DNA from: Streptosporangiaceae bacterium | GTDB taxonomy: Bacteria > Actinomycetota > Actinomycetes > Streptosporangiales > Streptosporangiaceae | DNA: 64,000 nt | Assembly: GCA_030041275.1 (NCBI GenBank) | Contig: JASHOE010000256.1 | Span: 1 to 64,000, forward strand | Direction of reading: 5' to 3' | In this document: positions 48,799 to 58,118 of the stretch, piece after piece | Numbering within the stretch: position 1 is the stretch's first letter | Layout of the letters: the number at the start of each line of letters is the position of its first letter | Translations under genes and position numbers: made by a program | Notes under the pieces: generated by a model | Databases searched by the model: none | Seen by the model: the letters and a program-made list of their open reading frames with translations, nothing else | Told to the model about the DNA's origin: nothing

Positions 48799-48993
48799 CT
48801 GGTCATCGGCGTTGATCTTCCTGACGAGCTCGATGGCCTCCCGCTCGTTGCCGAGCTCCTGCTGATAGACCTCGCCGTTACGGCTGCGCCAGGTAATTAC
48901 GGCGATGCCGCCGCTATCGGGCCAGCTCTGAATGTCCGGCTCACCGTCCGGGTCCGGCGTACTGATCATTTCCATGCCAGTCACCTCCGCCAC
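48745..48993 (-). CDS. small hypothetical protein
   Basis: MAEVTGMEMISTPDPDGEPDIQSWPDSGGIAVITWRSRNGEVYQQELGNEREAIELVRKINADDQLDL... Confidence 0.45.
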   Translation of the reverse strand: MAEVTGMEMISTPDPDGEPDIQSWPDSGGIAVITWRSRNGEVYQQELGNEREAIELVRKINADDQLDLVSAQLRRVGIGPDS

Positions 48994-49077
48994 GACGTGT
49001 CAAGCAGCCGTTACCCGACGGGGTTGGCGGTAACCATGGCCCGTGGTTGGCCAGACGAGACACCGGCTTGCCCAGAC

Positions 49078-49281
49078 ACGCCGCGCTGCCTGCGCCAGCC
49101 AGAAGCCGCAGAGAAGGAACGCGCCCTCGGCGGTGTGCAGCGGCCTGGCGTCATGCCGGAATCGGTACACGAATCCGTCGTCCACGAGTTCGTCAATGAC
49201 CGAGCGGTAGGTGGCTGCCGTGCGCGGATCGGCTGGAGCGGGAGCGTCATGCAGTCCAGGCAGCAGCAGCGCGGAGTCCAT
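49078..49281 (-). pseudogene. internal fragment of a glycoside hydrolase family 15 (glucoamylase/trehalase-like) gene
   Basis: MDSALLLPGLHDAPAPADPRTAATYRSVIDELVDDGFVYRFRHDARPLHTAEGAFLLCGFWLAQAARR; both ends truncated. Confidence 0.65.
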
Positions 49282-49316
49282 TCGCGGCGACCTCTCGCCG
49301 CCCGAACGGACATGGC

Positions 49317-49595
49317 TCATTCCATCGGGTGACCGGCCGCCTGGTCGGGCTGCGTGCTCCAGTCACGGCGAGCTGGCCAGTAGACGGGCTCGCCGTCCTC
49401 CTCGGTTCTCGTCAACAAGCCGTGCGCGGTCATGTCGCCGAGGGCCTCGTCGACCTGTGCTTGGTCGCGCTGGGCAGCCGCGACGATAGCTGAGCGGCTC
49501 GGACGGCGGCCGGTATATTCCAGTGTCGCGATGGCCTCGAAGATCTCAAGACCGGTGTCGGTCAGCGCCTGTGCGTCCACGGGTGGCTCTGCCAT
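49317..49595 (-). CDS. small winged-helix-like hypothetical protein
   Basis: GLEIFEAIATLEYTGRRPSRSAIVAAAQRDQAQVDEALGDMTAHGLLTRTEEDGEPVYWPARRDW. Confidence 0.55.
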   Translation of the reverse strand: MAEPPVDAQALTDTGLEIFEAIATLEYTGRRPSRSAIVAAAQRDQAQVDEALGDMTAHGLLTRTEEDGEPVYWPARRDWSTQPDQAAGHPME

Positions 49596-49671
49596 CGCTT
49601 CTCCCCTTCGGCGAATTTCTGCGTGGGTTTGAACTGCCCCGAAACTGGCTGGGAAACCCAGCGGCGCGGGC

Positions 49672-49713
49672 GCGTGCGCGGCCCCGGCGGTTGACCGCCG
49701 GGGCCGCGCACGC
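49672..49713. terminator. perfect 19-bp hairpin terminator
   Basis: gcgtgcgcggccccggcgg-ttga-ccgccggggccgcgcacgc just after the stop of 49723..49917. Confidence 0.8.
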
Positions 49714-49722
49714 ACTCGGTTG

Positions 49723-49917
49723 CTAGTTACTGGGCTGGGGGACGGTGCAGTTCACCTTCGGGTTCGCGCCAACGTAATTCAGCGGCCCGGCGGCTATCGT
49801 GGCGGCTACTGTTCCGGCCTTCGCGCAGTTGGCGGATCCGGAGTAATAGTGCCGCTGTGCGCCTGCGATGACCCCGATAATGATCCATACAACTAAAATC
49901 GCTGACAAAATTTTCAT
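49723..49917 (-). CDS. small (64 aa) secreted/membrane-anchored protein with two Cys
   Basis: MKILSAILVVWIIIGVIAGAQRHYYSGSANCAKAGTVAATIAAGPLNYVGANPKVNCTVPQPSN. Confidence 0.65.
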   Translation of the reverse strand: MKILSAILVVWIIIGVIAGAQRHYYSGSANCAKAGTVAATIAAGPLNYVGANPKVNCTVPQPSN

Positions 49918-50080
49918 CTCAGCCTCCGGCGAGAGACGCCCGTGTGGGCGGAGTGCACCGGAAGCTACCTTCTGCCCCTCGGTCTAAACGCGGGGTGGCT
50001 GGGCCCGCAGCTCGCGCACCAAGGTGAGCAGCGCCACGGCAGCGCGATGAACAGGTCGGCCAGCCCGCTGCCAGTCGCAC

Positions 50081-51316
50081 TTACTTGCTGGTCGTGGGCT
50101 TGGCCGTGGCCGGCGGATCACGCGGCGCCGAGGCGCCCTTGTGGTCGGCGCGCGCTCGAGCCTGGGCCTGGGCCAGCTGCAGCTGCTGGTTGTGGGCGAC
50201 CGCCGCGGCAAGACCCTTGGTCATCCACGTCAGCATCGGAGGAACCTCGGCGTGCCAGGTCCCCATCGTGTGGCCGCCGCCCGGTGTCAGTATCAGCGGG
50301 ACAGAGGCCTCGTGCAGCTGTAGTTCCTGCGCGAAGTACTCGGCGTTCGCCACGTCCGCCCTGTCGCTTGCGCCCGCGCCCAGCCAGAACAACGGCAGTC
50401 TCGCCCCGGCAGACACGGTGCGTACCGCGTCGATCGGCGTGTTCGCGGTCCGGAGCGTGCTGTCGCTGCCGAACGGACTCACCGACTTGCCGGACGCCAG
50501 CTTGTTGTTGTATGGCGCAAAGTAGCCGCTGAGCGAGGCCGCGAAACCGTACCGGTACCGATACTGGAGCGCCATGTTGGCAGCGCAGTAGCCGCCCTCG
50601 GAATAGCCTGCGATCCCCCAGCCGAGGCCCGGCGACTGCACGCGCAGCATGTGGGCGATGTCGTTCGGCACGTCTTGGCCGAGATAGGTCAGGTCCGCCG
50701 GCCCGCCCACCTGGTTGAGGCACTGTAGCGAGATGCGGTTGCCGCCGTTGGCACTCGGCATGACGAGCACGACGGGGCTGGCCTGGCCTTGCCGGATCAG
50801 CTGGTTCAGGGTCTCCTGCACCCCGACCACGTTGATCCAGTCTTGCGGATCGCCCGGCTGGCCGTGGATCAGCTCGATCACCGGGAACCGATAATTCGCG
50901 TACTGCGACTCGAAATACTGCGGCGGCAGGTAGACATAGCCGACTCGGTTGATGTGGCTCAGCTTCCCCGGCATGTCGACCGAGAACGTGTAGCCCTGCT
51001 GGAGCGCGAGCCGCAGGTAAACAGCGCGCTGGTTGAACGTGCCGTGCTTGCTTCCGGTCAGCAGGCTGCCCTGCGAAATCTGCGGACCAGAATTCGGGCT
51101 CTGGTTGGAGAAGTCGGCGATCGCGGCGCCCCACGTGGCGTAGTAGCCGAAATATCTGTTGACCGCCAGCACGCCGAACGCCATGGCCATGACGAACGCA
51201 GCGCCAGCGGCCACGATCTTCAGGGCCAGCCGCCTGCCCGCGATGACCCGCCAGATCAGGACGCCGAACAGCGCTATCAGCAGGGCGAACAGCACCCAGC
51301 TCTGCGGTTCCAGCAT
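50081..51316 (-). CDS. membrane-anchored alpha/beta hydrolase (esterase-D/antigen 85-like)
   Basis: N-terminal TM segments; FPVIELIHGQPGDPQDWINV, WGIAGYSEGGYCAANMALQYRYRYGFAASLSGYF (GxSxG), GGGHTMGTWHAEVPPMLTWM. Confidence 0.87.
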   Translation of the reverse strand: MLEPQSWVLFALLIALFGVLIWRVIAGRRLALKIVAAGAAFVMAMAFGVLAVNRYFGYYATWGAAIADFSNQSPNSGPQISQGSLLTGSKHGTFNQRAVYLRLALQQGYTFSVDMPGKLSHINRVGYVYLPPQYFESQYANYRFPVIELIHGQPGDPQDWINVVGVQETLNQLIRQGQASPVVLVMPSANGGNRISLQCLNQVGGPADLTYLGQDVPNDIAHMLRVQSPGLGWGIAGYSEGGYCAANMALQYRYRYGFAASLSGYFAPYNNKLASGKSVSPFGSDSTLRTANTPIDAVRTVSAGARLPLFWLGAGASDRADVANAEYFAQELQLHEASVPLILTPGGGHTMGTWHAEVPPMLTWMTKGLAAAVAHNQQLQLAQAQARARADHKGASAPRDPPATAKPTTSK

Positions 51317-51570
51317 CTGATTGCCCCCGAGTTGACTGATCTGTTTCCACGCTAGTCCACGGGCCTGATGCACAGCTAACGCGCCGCTGCCCCCGCCTGG
51401 TTCTGCCGTGCCACGCCTATGACGAAGTTGGGATCAAGGCGATACCCGGCCATTGCATGATTGCTCCGGCATTCGGGTCGGCCGCCGTGGGACGCCGATG
51501 TTTGACTCTCGCACCACGGGAACGAATGAGCGCGCAGGCGGAACCCCCACCCGCCGCAGGGAGTACCACG

Positions 51571-52380
51571 ATGAAGACGCTAGCGACGGATTTCCCCTCG
51601 ACTCGGCCTGGTCTCGAGGCGCTCACCGATGGCGACCTGCTGAGCGTGATCCAGTCCCTGCCGCACGGAGACATGCGGCGCGACGCAGCCTGCGAGGTTC
51701 TGGTCAGCCGGTATCAGCCACTGGTCAGGTCCTGCGTGCTGCGATACAAGAACAGCACTGAGCCCCAGGAGGAGCTCATGCAGGTCGGATACGTCGGCCT
51801 GCTTAAGGCGATCAACAATTTCGACGTCGCGCTCGGCGCTAGCCTGGCCGGCTACGCCCAGCCTTGCGTGAGCGGCGAGATCAAGCGCCACTTCCGCAAC
51901 AAGCGCTGGCAGATCCGGGTGCAGCGATCACTCCAGGAACTGCGGCTCGAACTGCGGAACACGGTCGGCCAGCTCACCGCGGAGCTCGGGCGCACGCCAT
52001 CCGACGCCGAGCTGGCCAGCCATGTCGGCGTCAGCGAAGACGACGTGCGCGCGGCCAAGCAGGCTGACCTGGCGTTCCGGGCTGCCTCGCTGGACTCGCC
52101 GGTCACGACCGAGGGTGGCGCTGCCAGTCTCGGCGAGTTGCTCGGTGACGAGGATCCCCAGCTCGAGCATGTGCTCGACATGGAGGCGGTCTGGGCGCAC
52201 TGGAGCGAGTTGCCAGAGCGGGAGCAGAAGCTGCTGTTGATGCGCTTTTACGGAAATATGACGCAGGCCGAGATCGGCCAGCGGCTCGGCATTTCGCAGA
52301 TGCACGTATCCAGGTTGCTTGCGGACGCCTTGTCGTTCCTGCGCGAGCGCCTGACCGAGCGTGAGCCCGTGCCCGCGTAG
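51571..52380 (+). CDS. RNA polymerase sigma factor, SigB/SigF (group 3) type
   Basis: EELMQVGYVGLLKAINNFDVALGASLAGYAQPCVSGEIKRHFRNKRWQIRVQRSLQELRLELR ... LPEREQKLLLMRFYGNMTQAEIGQRLGISQMHVSRLLADALSFLRERL; alternative start 51526. Confidence 0.92.
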   Translation: MKTLATDFPSTRPGLEALTDGDLLSVIQSLPHGDMRRDAACEVLVSRYQPLVRSCVLRYKNSTEPQEELMQVGYVGLLKAINNFDVALGASLAGYAQPCVSGEIKRHFRNKRWQIRVQRSLQELRLELRNTVGQLTAELGRTPSDAELASHVGVSEDDVRAAKQADLAFRAASLDSPVTTEGGAASLGELLGDEDPQLEHVLDMEAVWAHWSELPEREQKLLLMRFYGNMTQAEIGQRLGISQMHVSRLLADALSFLRERLTEREPVPA

Positions 52381-52416
52381 CCCCGTACTCATCGGTGGAT
52401 CAGTGAAGGAATTCTG

Positions 52417-52800
52417 ATGAAGACAGCGACGTCTTTGACGCTCGTAGCGATCGGCGCGATCCTCGCATTCGCCGTGACCGCGCAGCCGTCGTTCTTCAGC
52501 TTCCACACCGCCGGCTGGGTGCTCATCGTCATCGGCGTCGTGGGTGCGGTAGTGCCGCGCCGCGGCTATGGCTGGTTGCGCCGCCGCCTCGTGCTGACCG
52601 GTAACGGTCGGCGCGTGGTGGTCGACCGCGGGCAGCGGCCGCGGCAACTCCCCAGGTGGATGTCGAACGGCGTGATTACCCGCCAGCCGGAGAGCGTCCT
52701 CCTGGACGATCCCGGCCTCGACATCCTCGAGGGCGAGCCCGTTGATGCGGCATCGGAGGCGGTGCAGCGGGACACCATAGAGCAGTACATCGAGGAGTAA
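52417..52800 (+). CDS. DUF6458-like small membrane protein
   Basis: GAILAFAVTAQPSFFSFHTAGWVLIVIGVVGAVVPRRGYGW. Confidence 0.7.
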   Translation: MKTATSLTLVAIGAILAFAVTAQPSFFSFHTAGWVLIVIGVVGAVVPRRGYGWLRRRLVLTGNGRRVVVDRGQRPRQLPRWMSNGVITRQPESVLLDDPGLDILEGEPVDAASEAVQRDTIEQYIEE

Positions 52801-53030
52801 ACCGGCAAGATCGCGGCAACGCCCGGTTTGCGGTGGCCGTGGGCCGGGCAGTAACGTAAGCAGCAGTGTCTACGACGAAGGCACGCCCTCGCGCTGATTC
52901 CAGTGCGCCATACAGGGTGTGCCTTTTCGCCTTTCTGGCCTCCCGTCATCGCGCTGATCCGCACGGGGTGACGGCACTCGGCGGGCCAGGGGTCGATGAT
53001 CCCAAGCCCCCATCTCGGGAGGCACTTCAC

Positions 53031-54269
53031 ATGCGTATAGCGCTCATTACGGCCCAGAATCCCGTGCAGGCTGGCCAGTTTGCCCAGCCCGCGTCGCTGG
53101 CCCAGGCCCTCGCGGCACGTGGCCATCGGGTAACCGTCTACACGCGGCAGCAGAGCGCCCGAGGCGTCCGCGCCACCATCCTCGGCCGCGGCGTTTCCGT
53201 GCAGAACGTCACCGCGGGACCCGTCCGGCCACTCGCCGCCGACGAAGCCGCACAGTACATGCCGCCGGTGGCGAGCTACCTGGCCGATCACTGGCGCGCC
53301 CGGCCACCAGACGTGGTGCATGCCTTCTCCTGGCTCGGCGGCCTCGCCGCGCGCGGTGCGGTCCAGCAGTCGGGGATCCCTGTGGTGCTCACGCTGCAGT
53401 CACTGGCCGTCGCGGAGCGCCGCGTCGTTACCGACTGCGACGTCTCGGCGGCCCGGCTCCGGCTGGAAGAATGCCTCGCGCGCTCGGCGGACTCGGTGCT
53501 GGCTAGCTCGTCCGACGAGGCAGCCGAACTGGCCCGGCGCGGCGTACGCAAGTCAGCCATCCGGCTGGTGCCGGGCGGCATCGACACCGAGTTGTTCAGC
53601 CCCGTGGGTGCCAGTGCAGCGCGCGGCAGCCGGTTCCGGCTGGTCGCGTTCGCCCAGGGAGGCCAGCCACGCGGGCTGGCCGCCGTCATCCGGGCGTTGA
53701 GTCAGCTGCCCGACACCGAGCTCGTGGTCGTCGGCGGCCCGGCCGGTCGCCAGCTGCCGCGCGTAGGAGCCTGGCGTGAGCTCGCCCGGCTCGCCTCCGC
53801 AGCCGGCGTTCGTAACCGGATCACCTTCGCCGGTGAGCCGCCGGAGGCAGAGCTGCCCGCGCTGCTGCGCTCTGCCGACCTCGTCGTCGGCGCGTTCCGG
53901 TACGAGCCGTCGGGCATCGCGGTCCTTCAGGCCATGGCGTGCGGCGTCCCGGCGGTCGTCCCCGCCGTCGGCGCCGTGAGCGACGCTGTCATCGACGGCG
54001 TCACCGGCCTGCTCGTCGAGCCGGACAACGCTGCCATGCTGGTACACCGGATCCGCGCGCTGCAGGCCAGGCCGGTCCAGCGGGAGGCGCTCGGGATCGC
54101 GGCGGCAGACCGGGCCAAGTCGCGGTACGACCTCGCCAGGATCGCCCGCGAGACGGCCGCCGCTTACGAGTGGTGCCTGCGCGGCCATGACGGCGCGGCT
54201 GGCTTCGCGGACGACAACTACGCCGCCGATGCGGACGCCGACATGCGCGAGATGGCGGTGACCGGCTAG
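53031..54269 (+). CDS. glycosyltransferase family 4
   Basis: MRIALITAQNPVQAGQFAQPASLAQALAARGHRVTVYTRQQ ... EPSGIAVLQAMACGVPAVVPAVGAVSDAVIDGVTGLLVEPDN; GGGAGG RBS upstream of ATG 53031. Confidence 0.9.
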   Translation: MRIALITAQNPVQAGQFAQPASLAQALAARGHRVTVYTRQQSARGVRATILGRGVSVQNVTAGPVRPLAADEAAQYMPPVASYLADHWRARPPDVVHAFSWLGGLAARGAVQQSGIPVVLTLQSLAVAERRVVTDCDVSAARLRLEECLARSADSVLASSSDEAAELARRGVRKSAIRLVPGGIDTELFSPVGASAARGSRFRLVAFAQGGQPRGLAAVIRALSQLPDTELVVVGGPAGRQLPRVGAWRELARLASAAGVRNRITFAGEPPEAELPALLRSADLVVGAFRYEPSGIAVLQAMACGVPAVVPAVGAVSDAVIDGVTGLLVEPDNAAMLVHRIRALQARPVQREALGIAAADRAKSRYDLARIARETAAAYEWCLRGHDGAAGFADDNYAADADADMREMAVTG

Positions 54270-54401
54270 GCGGGTTAAGCGCGCTGCGCTGTCGGGAGTT
54301 CGGCGCCGTCTAGCGGGTAGGGCATGCTTGACCCACGCGGTCGGCCAGCGTGCCAGCGGCACCGGCCCCGCGGGAACCTCGTTCCCTCCCCTGGAGCTGA
54401 A

Positions 54402-55505
54402 GTGCTGACGACCGAGCGGGTCCGCCTGGCGGAGTACACGACGCTCCGCCTTGGCGGGCCTGCCGGGCGGTTCAGCGTGGCGCCGAGCGCGGCGGACCTC
54501 GTCGCGGCCGTGGCCGCCGCCGACCAGGACGGCGAGGCGCTGCTCGTGCTCGGCGGTGGCAGCAACCTGGTCGTCGCAGACGAGGGTTTCCCCGGCGTGG
54601 TCGTGCGAGTCGCGTCCGCCGGGCTGGCGTTCGCGGCTGACGACGACGCGGTCGAGGTGACGGTTGCGGCTGGGCACGACTGGGACGAGACAGTGCGGCA
54701 CTGCCTGGCGGAGGGGCTCTCCGGCATTGAGTGCCTGTCCGGCATACCGGGCAGCGCCGGGGCGACCCCCATCCAGAACGTCGGCGCCTACGGCCAGGAA
54801 GTCGCTGACACCATCACTACGGTCCTCGCCTACGACCGCGTCGCAGGCGAGGTGGTCAGGCTTGCTCCCGCGGACCTTCAGTTCGGCTACCGGACCAGCA
54901 TGTTCAAGCGGCAGGCGGGATCCGGGGAGAGCGGCGCCGGGCGCGCGGCGGCCACCGGCCGGTTCGTCGTCCTGGACGTCACGTTCCGGCTGGCAAGCAG
55001 CCCGCTCTCCGCGCCAGTCCGCTACGCCGAGCTCGCCAGGCTGCTGAGCGTCCCCGAGGGTAGCCGGGTGCCGCTCGCTGAGACCCGTGGCGCGGTTCTT
55101 GAGCTTCGTCGCGGGAAGGGCATGCTGCTCGACGACGGTGACCCGGACGCCCGCAGCGCGGGCTCGTTCTTCACCAACCCGGTCGTGTCGGCGGCGCAAT
55201 TCGATGAGTTCCGTGCCGGGCTCGCTGATGAGGCCAGGGTCCCGCACTGGCCCGCCACGGACGGAGGCGTGAAGCTGTCGGCCGCCTGGCTGATCGAGCA
55301 CGCCGGGTTCGGGCGCGGATTCCGGCTAGCCGACGATCCGGACGGCGCCCGGATCTCAACCAAGCACACGCTGGCGCTGACCAACCCGGGCGGGGCGAGC
55401 ACGGCTGGCCTTGTCCGCCTGGCGCGGGCGATCCGCGATGGCGTTCGCGCGCAGTTCGGGGTGGAGCTGGCCGCCGAGCCGACCCTGGTGGGCGTATCGC
55501 TCTAG
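54402..55505 (+). CDS. murB: UDP-N-acetylmuramate dehydrogenase
   Basis: YTTLRLGGPAGRFSVAP; LVLGGGSNLVVADEGFPGVVV; GLSGIECLSGIPGSAGATPIQNVGAYGQEV; AGSFFTNPVVS. Confidence 0.96.
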   Translation: MLTTERVRLAEYTTLRLGGPAGRFSVAPSAADLVAAVAAADQDGEALLVLGGGSNLVVADEGFPGVVVRVASAGLAFAADDDAVEVTVAAGHDWDETVRHCLAEGLSGIECLSGIPGSAGATPIQNVGAYGQEVADTITTVLAYDRVAGEVVRLAPADLQFGYRTSMFKRQAGSGESGAGRAAATGRFVVLDVTFRLASSPLSAPVRYAELARLLSVPEGSRVPLAETRGAVLELRRGKGMLLDDGDPDARSAGSFFTNPVVSAAQFDEFRAGLADEARVPHWPATDGGVKLSAAWLIEHAGFGRGFRLADDPDGARISTKHTLALTNPGGASTAGLVRLARAIRDGVRAQFGVELAAEPTLVGVSL

Positions 55506-55539
55506 GCGGTTCCCGCTAGTTCGGGCGGTTTATCCTGAG

Positions 55540-56562
55540 TTAGCCGGGCGGAGCGGCCAGCCAGGCGTCTATGTCGGCCAGCAGCCTTTTCTGCACGTCG
55601 GTCGGCGCAGCCGAGCCACGCACGGACATCCGAGCTAGCTCGGCCAGCTCCTCGTCGGTCATCCCGTGCACGTGCCTGGCTAGCTCGTACTGCGCGGCCA
55701 GCCGCGGGCCGAACAGCAGCGGATCGTCCGCACCGAGTGCCACCGGAATGCCGGCCTGGATGAGCTGGCGCAGCGGCACGTCACGGGGCGCTGCGGCGAC
55801 GCCGAGTGACACGTTGGAGGTCGGGCAGACCTCGAGCGTGATCCCGCTGGTGGCCAGCCGGCCGACCAGCTCCGGATCGCTCGCGGCGGAGACGCCGTGT
55901 CCGATGCGGTCGGCGCGCAGCTGGTCCAGGCAGGCGCGCACGTTCTCCGGGCCCGCCAGCTCACCGCCGTGCGGTACCGACAACAGGCCCGCCCTCGTGG
56001 CGATCCGGAAGGCCGGCACGAAGTCTGCGGTGGTACCGCGGCGCTCATCACTACTGAGCCCGAAGCCCACGACCCCGCGCCCCGCGAAGCCGGCCGCGAG
56101 CCTCGCCATGGTCCGGGCGTCCAGCGGGTGACGCGTGCGGTTGGCGGCCACGATAATGCCCATTCCGATCCCGGCAGCACGGGCTGCATCGCTCGCGGCG
56201 TCCAGCACGAGTTCGAGCAGCGGCGTGAGGCCGCCGAACTTGCTTGCATAGCCCGACAAGTCGATCTGCAGCTCAAGCCAGCCGGAGCCGTCGGCGCGGT
56301 CGTCCGCGGCGGCCTCGGCTAGCAGCCGACGGACGTCCGCCTCGGTCCGGATGACCGACCTGGCGATGTCGTACAGCCGCTGGAACCGGAACCAGCCGCG
56401 CTCGTCCGCGCCGCTCAGCTGCGGCGGCCAGTCCGCCGCCAGGGCCTCGGGCAGGTGCACGCCGTGCCCCGCGGCGAGCTCAGCGAGCGTCGCGTGCCGC
56501 ATCGAGCCGGTGAAGTGCAGGTGCAGGTGCGCCTTCGGCAGCGCGGCGATCGGCCGGGGCAT
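55540..56562 (-). CDS. add: adenosine deaminase
   Basis: LPKAHLHLHFTGSMR; VGFGLSSDER; SVPHGGELAGPENVRACLDQLRADRIGHGV; LGADDPLLFG. Confidence 0.93.
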   Translation of the reverse strand: MPRPIAALPKAHLHLHFTGSMRHATLAELAAGHGVHLPEALAADWPPQLSGADERGWFRFQRLYDIARSVIRTEADVRRLLAEAAADDRADGSGWLELQIDLSGYASKFGGLTPLLELVLDAASDAARAAGIGMGIIVAANRTRHPLDARTMARLAAGFAGRGVVGFGLSSDERRGTTADFVPAFRIATRAGLLSVPHGGELAGPENVRACLDQLRADRIGHGVSAASDPELVGRLATSGITLEVCPTSNVSLGVAAAPRDVPLRQLIQAGIPVALGADDPLLFGPRLAAQYELARHVHGMTDEELAELARMSVRGSAAPTDVQKRLLADIDAWLAAPPG

Positions 56563-56612
56563 CAGCTCAGTGTGCCAGCCGCGCCCGGCCGATGGGCGGG
56601 CTCGGCATGCTG

Positions 56613-57824
56613 CTAGCGGGCCGAGCTGAGCAGCTTGACGATCCTGGCCACGCCCTCTTCGAGATCGGCGTCACCGAGCGCGTAGGACAGCCGGAAGTAT
56701 CCGTCGGTGCCAAACGCCTCGCCCGGCACCACGGCCACGTCTGCCTCGTCGAGCAGCAACTCGGCGAGCTGCGACGAGGTCTGCGGACGCTGGCCCGCGA
56801 GCTCGCGGCCGAGCACGCCCCGCACGGACGGGTAGCAGTAGAAGGCGCCCTCGGGCGTCGGGCACACGACGCCCGGCGCCTCGTTCAGCATGCTCACCAT
56901 CAGCTTCCGGCGGCGGTCAAACGCGGTGCGCATCTGCGCGACGGCCGACAGGTCGCCGGACACCGCCGTGAGGGCGGCGACCTGGGCGACATTGCAGACG
57001 TTCGACGTCAGATGGGATTGCAGGTTGATCGCGGCCTTGATCACGTCCGCCGGGCCGATCATCCAGCCCACCCGCCAGCCGGTCATCGCGTACGTCTTCG
57101 CGACCCCGTTCAGCACCACGCACGTGTCGGCGATCTGCGGCGCGGCTGCCGCTATGGACGCGAACCGGGCGTCGCCGTAGACGAGGTGCTCGTAGATCTC
57201 GTCAGTGATGACCCACACGCCGCGGTCGGCTGCCCACCGGCCGATCGCCGCCACCTGCTCCGGCGGGTAGACCGCGCCAGTCGGGTTGGACGGCGAGACG
57301 AACATGAGCACCTTGGTGTGGTCCGTGCAGTGCGCCTCGAGCTGCTCAATCGAGGCGCGGTACCCGCTGGTCTCGTCGGTATGCACCAGCACGGGCACGC
57401 CGCCGGCCAGGGCGATCGCCTCCGGGTAGGTCGTCCAGTACGGGGTCGGCAGCAGCACCTCGTCACCGGGGTCGATCAGGGTGGCGAACGCCTCGTAAAC
57501 GGCGTGCTTACCGCCGTTGGTGACCAGTACCTGGCTCGGCGATACCGCCAGACCGGAGTCGCGGGCAGTCTTCGCGGCGATGGCCTCGCGCAGTTCGGGC
57601 AGTCCGGCCGCGGGCGTGTACTTCTGGAACCTTGGCTGCGCGCAGGCACGCTGCGCTGCCTCGACGATGTAGTCCGGGGTGGGAAAGTCGGGTTCGCCCG
57701 CGCCGAATCCGATCACTGGCCGGCCGGCCGCCTTGAGCGCCTTCGCCTTGGCGTCGACGGCGAGCGTCGCCGACTCGGCGATCGCGGAGATGCGGGCGGA
57801 GACTCTGCTTGGTGCTTGGGCCAT
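56613..57824 (-). CDS. aspC: pyridoxal phosphate-dependent aminotransferase (aspartate aminotransferase type)
   Basis: [65 protein letters not shown]. Confidence 0.95.
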   Translation of the reverse strand: MAQAPSRVSARISAIAESATLAVDAKAKALKAAGRPVIGFGAGEPDFPTPDYIVEAAQRACAQPRFQKYTPAAGLPELREAIAAKTARDSGLAVSPSQVLVTNGGKHAVYEAFATLIDPGDEVLLPTPYWTTYPEAIALAGGVPVLVHTDETSGYRASIEQLEAHCTDHTKVLMFVSPSNPTGAVYPPEQVAAIGRWAADRGVWVITDEIYEHLVYGDARFASIAAAAPQIADTCVVLNGVAKTYAMTGWRVGWMIGPADVIKAAINLQSHLTSNVCNVAQVAALTAVSGDLSAVAQMRTAFDRRRKLMVSMLNEAPGVVCPTPEGAFYCYPSVRGVLGRELAGQRPQTSSQLAELLLDEADVAVVPGEAFGTDGYFRLSYALGDADLEEGVARIVKLLSSAR

Positions 57825-57893
57825 GTGACTATGTTCCCATCCCGAGGGCGCCCGCCGCGCCTCCGGCGGGCTTGCCGAGGCTTAGCTGCACGG

Positions 57894-57923
57894 TTCGACG
57901 GCCGGACCGCCACCACGTACACT
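57894..57923 (+). promoter_or_regulatory. candidate housekeeping-sigma promoter TTCGAC-N18-TACACT for tRNA-Trp/secE region
   Basis: -35/-10-like hexamers 55 nt upstream of the tRNA; same -10 and spacing as at 62172..62201. Confidence 0.5.
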
Positions 57924-57977
57924 TCATCATCTGGTGGCGTCCACCGGTGGCCCGTGCATGCCCGCACGAGCTGTCAC

Positions 57978-58051
57978 AGGGCAGTAGCTCAATTGGCTAG
58001 AGTTCCGGTCTCCAAAACCGGCGGTTGGGGGTTCGAGTCCCTCCTGCCCTG
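57978..58051 (+). tRNA. tRNA-Trp (anticodon CCA)
   Basis: Acceptor AGGGCAG/CTGCCCT, anticodon loop CTCCAAA, T-arm GGGTTCGAGTCCC; conserved position upstream of secE. Confidence 0.95.
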
Positions 58052-58118
58052 CGAGTACGGCCCGTGTCAGCCGCGGGCAACGGCACCAGCCGACAAGATG
58101 TAGTGCTCAGGTGAGGAA

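Noticed and set aside
21853-58051. tRNA-flanked island as an integrative conjugative element or phage
   Set aside because: No integrase, excisionase, conjugation or phage genes and no direct repeat of a tRNA 3' end noticed; the tRNAs belong to the conserved housekeeping order
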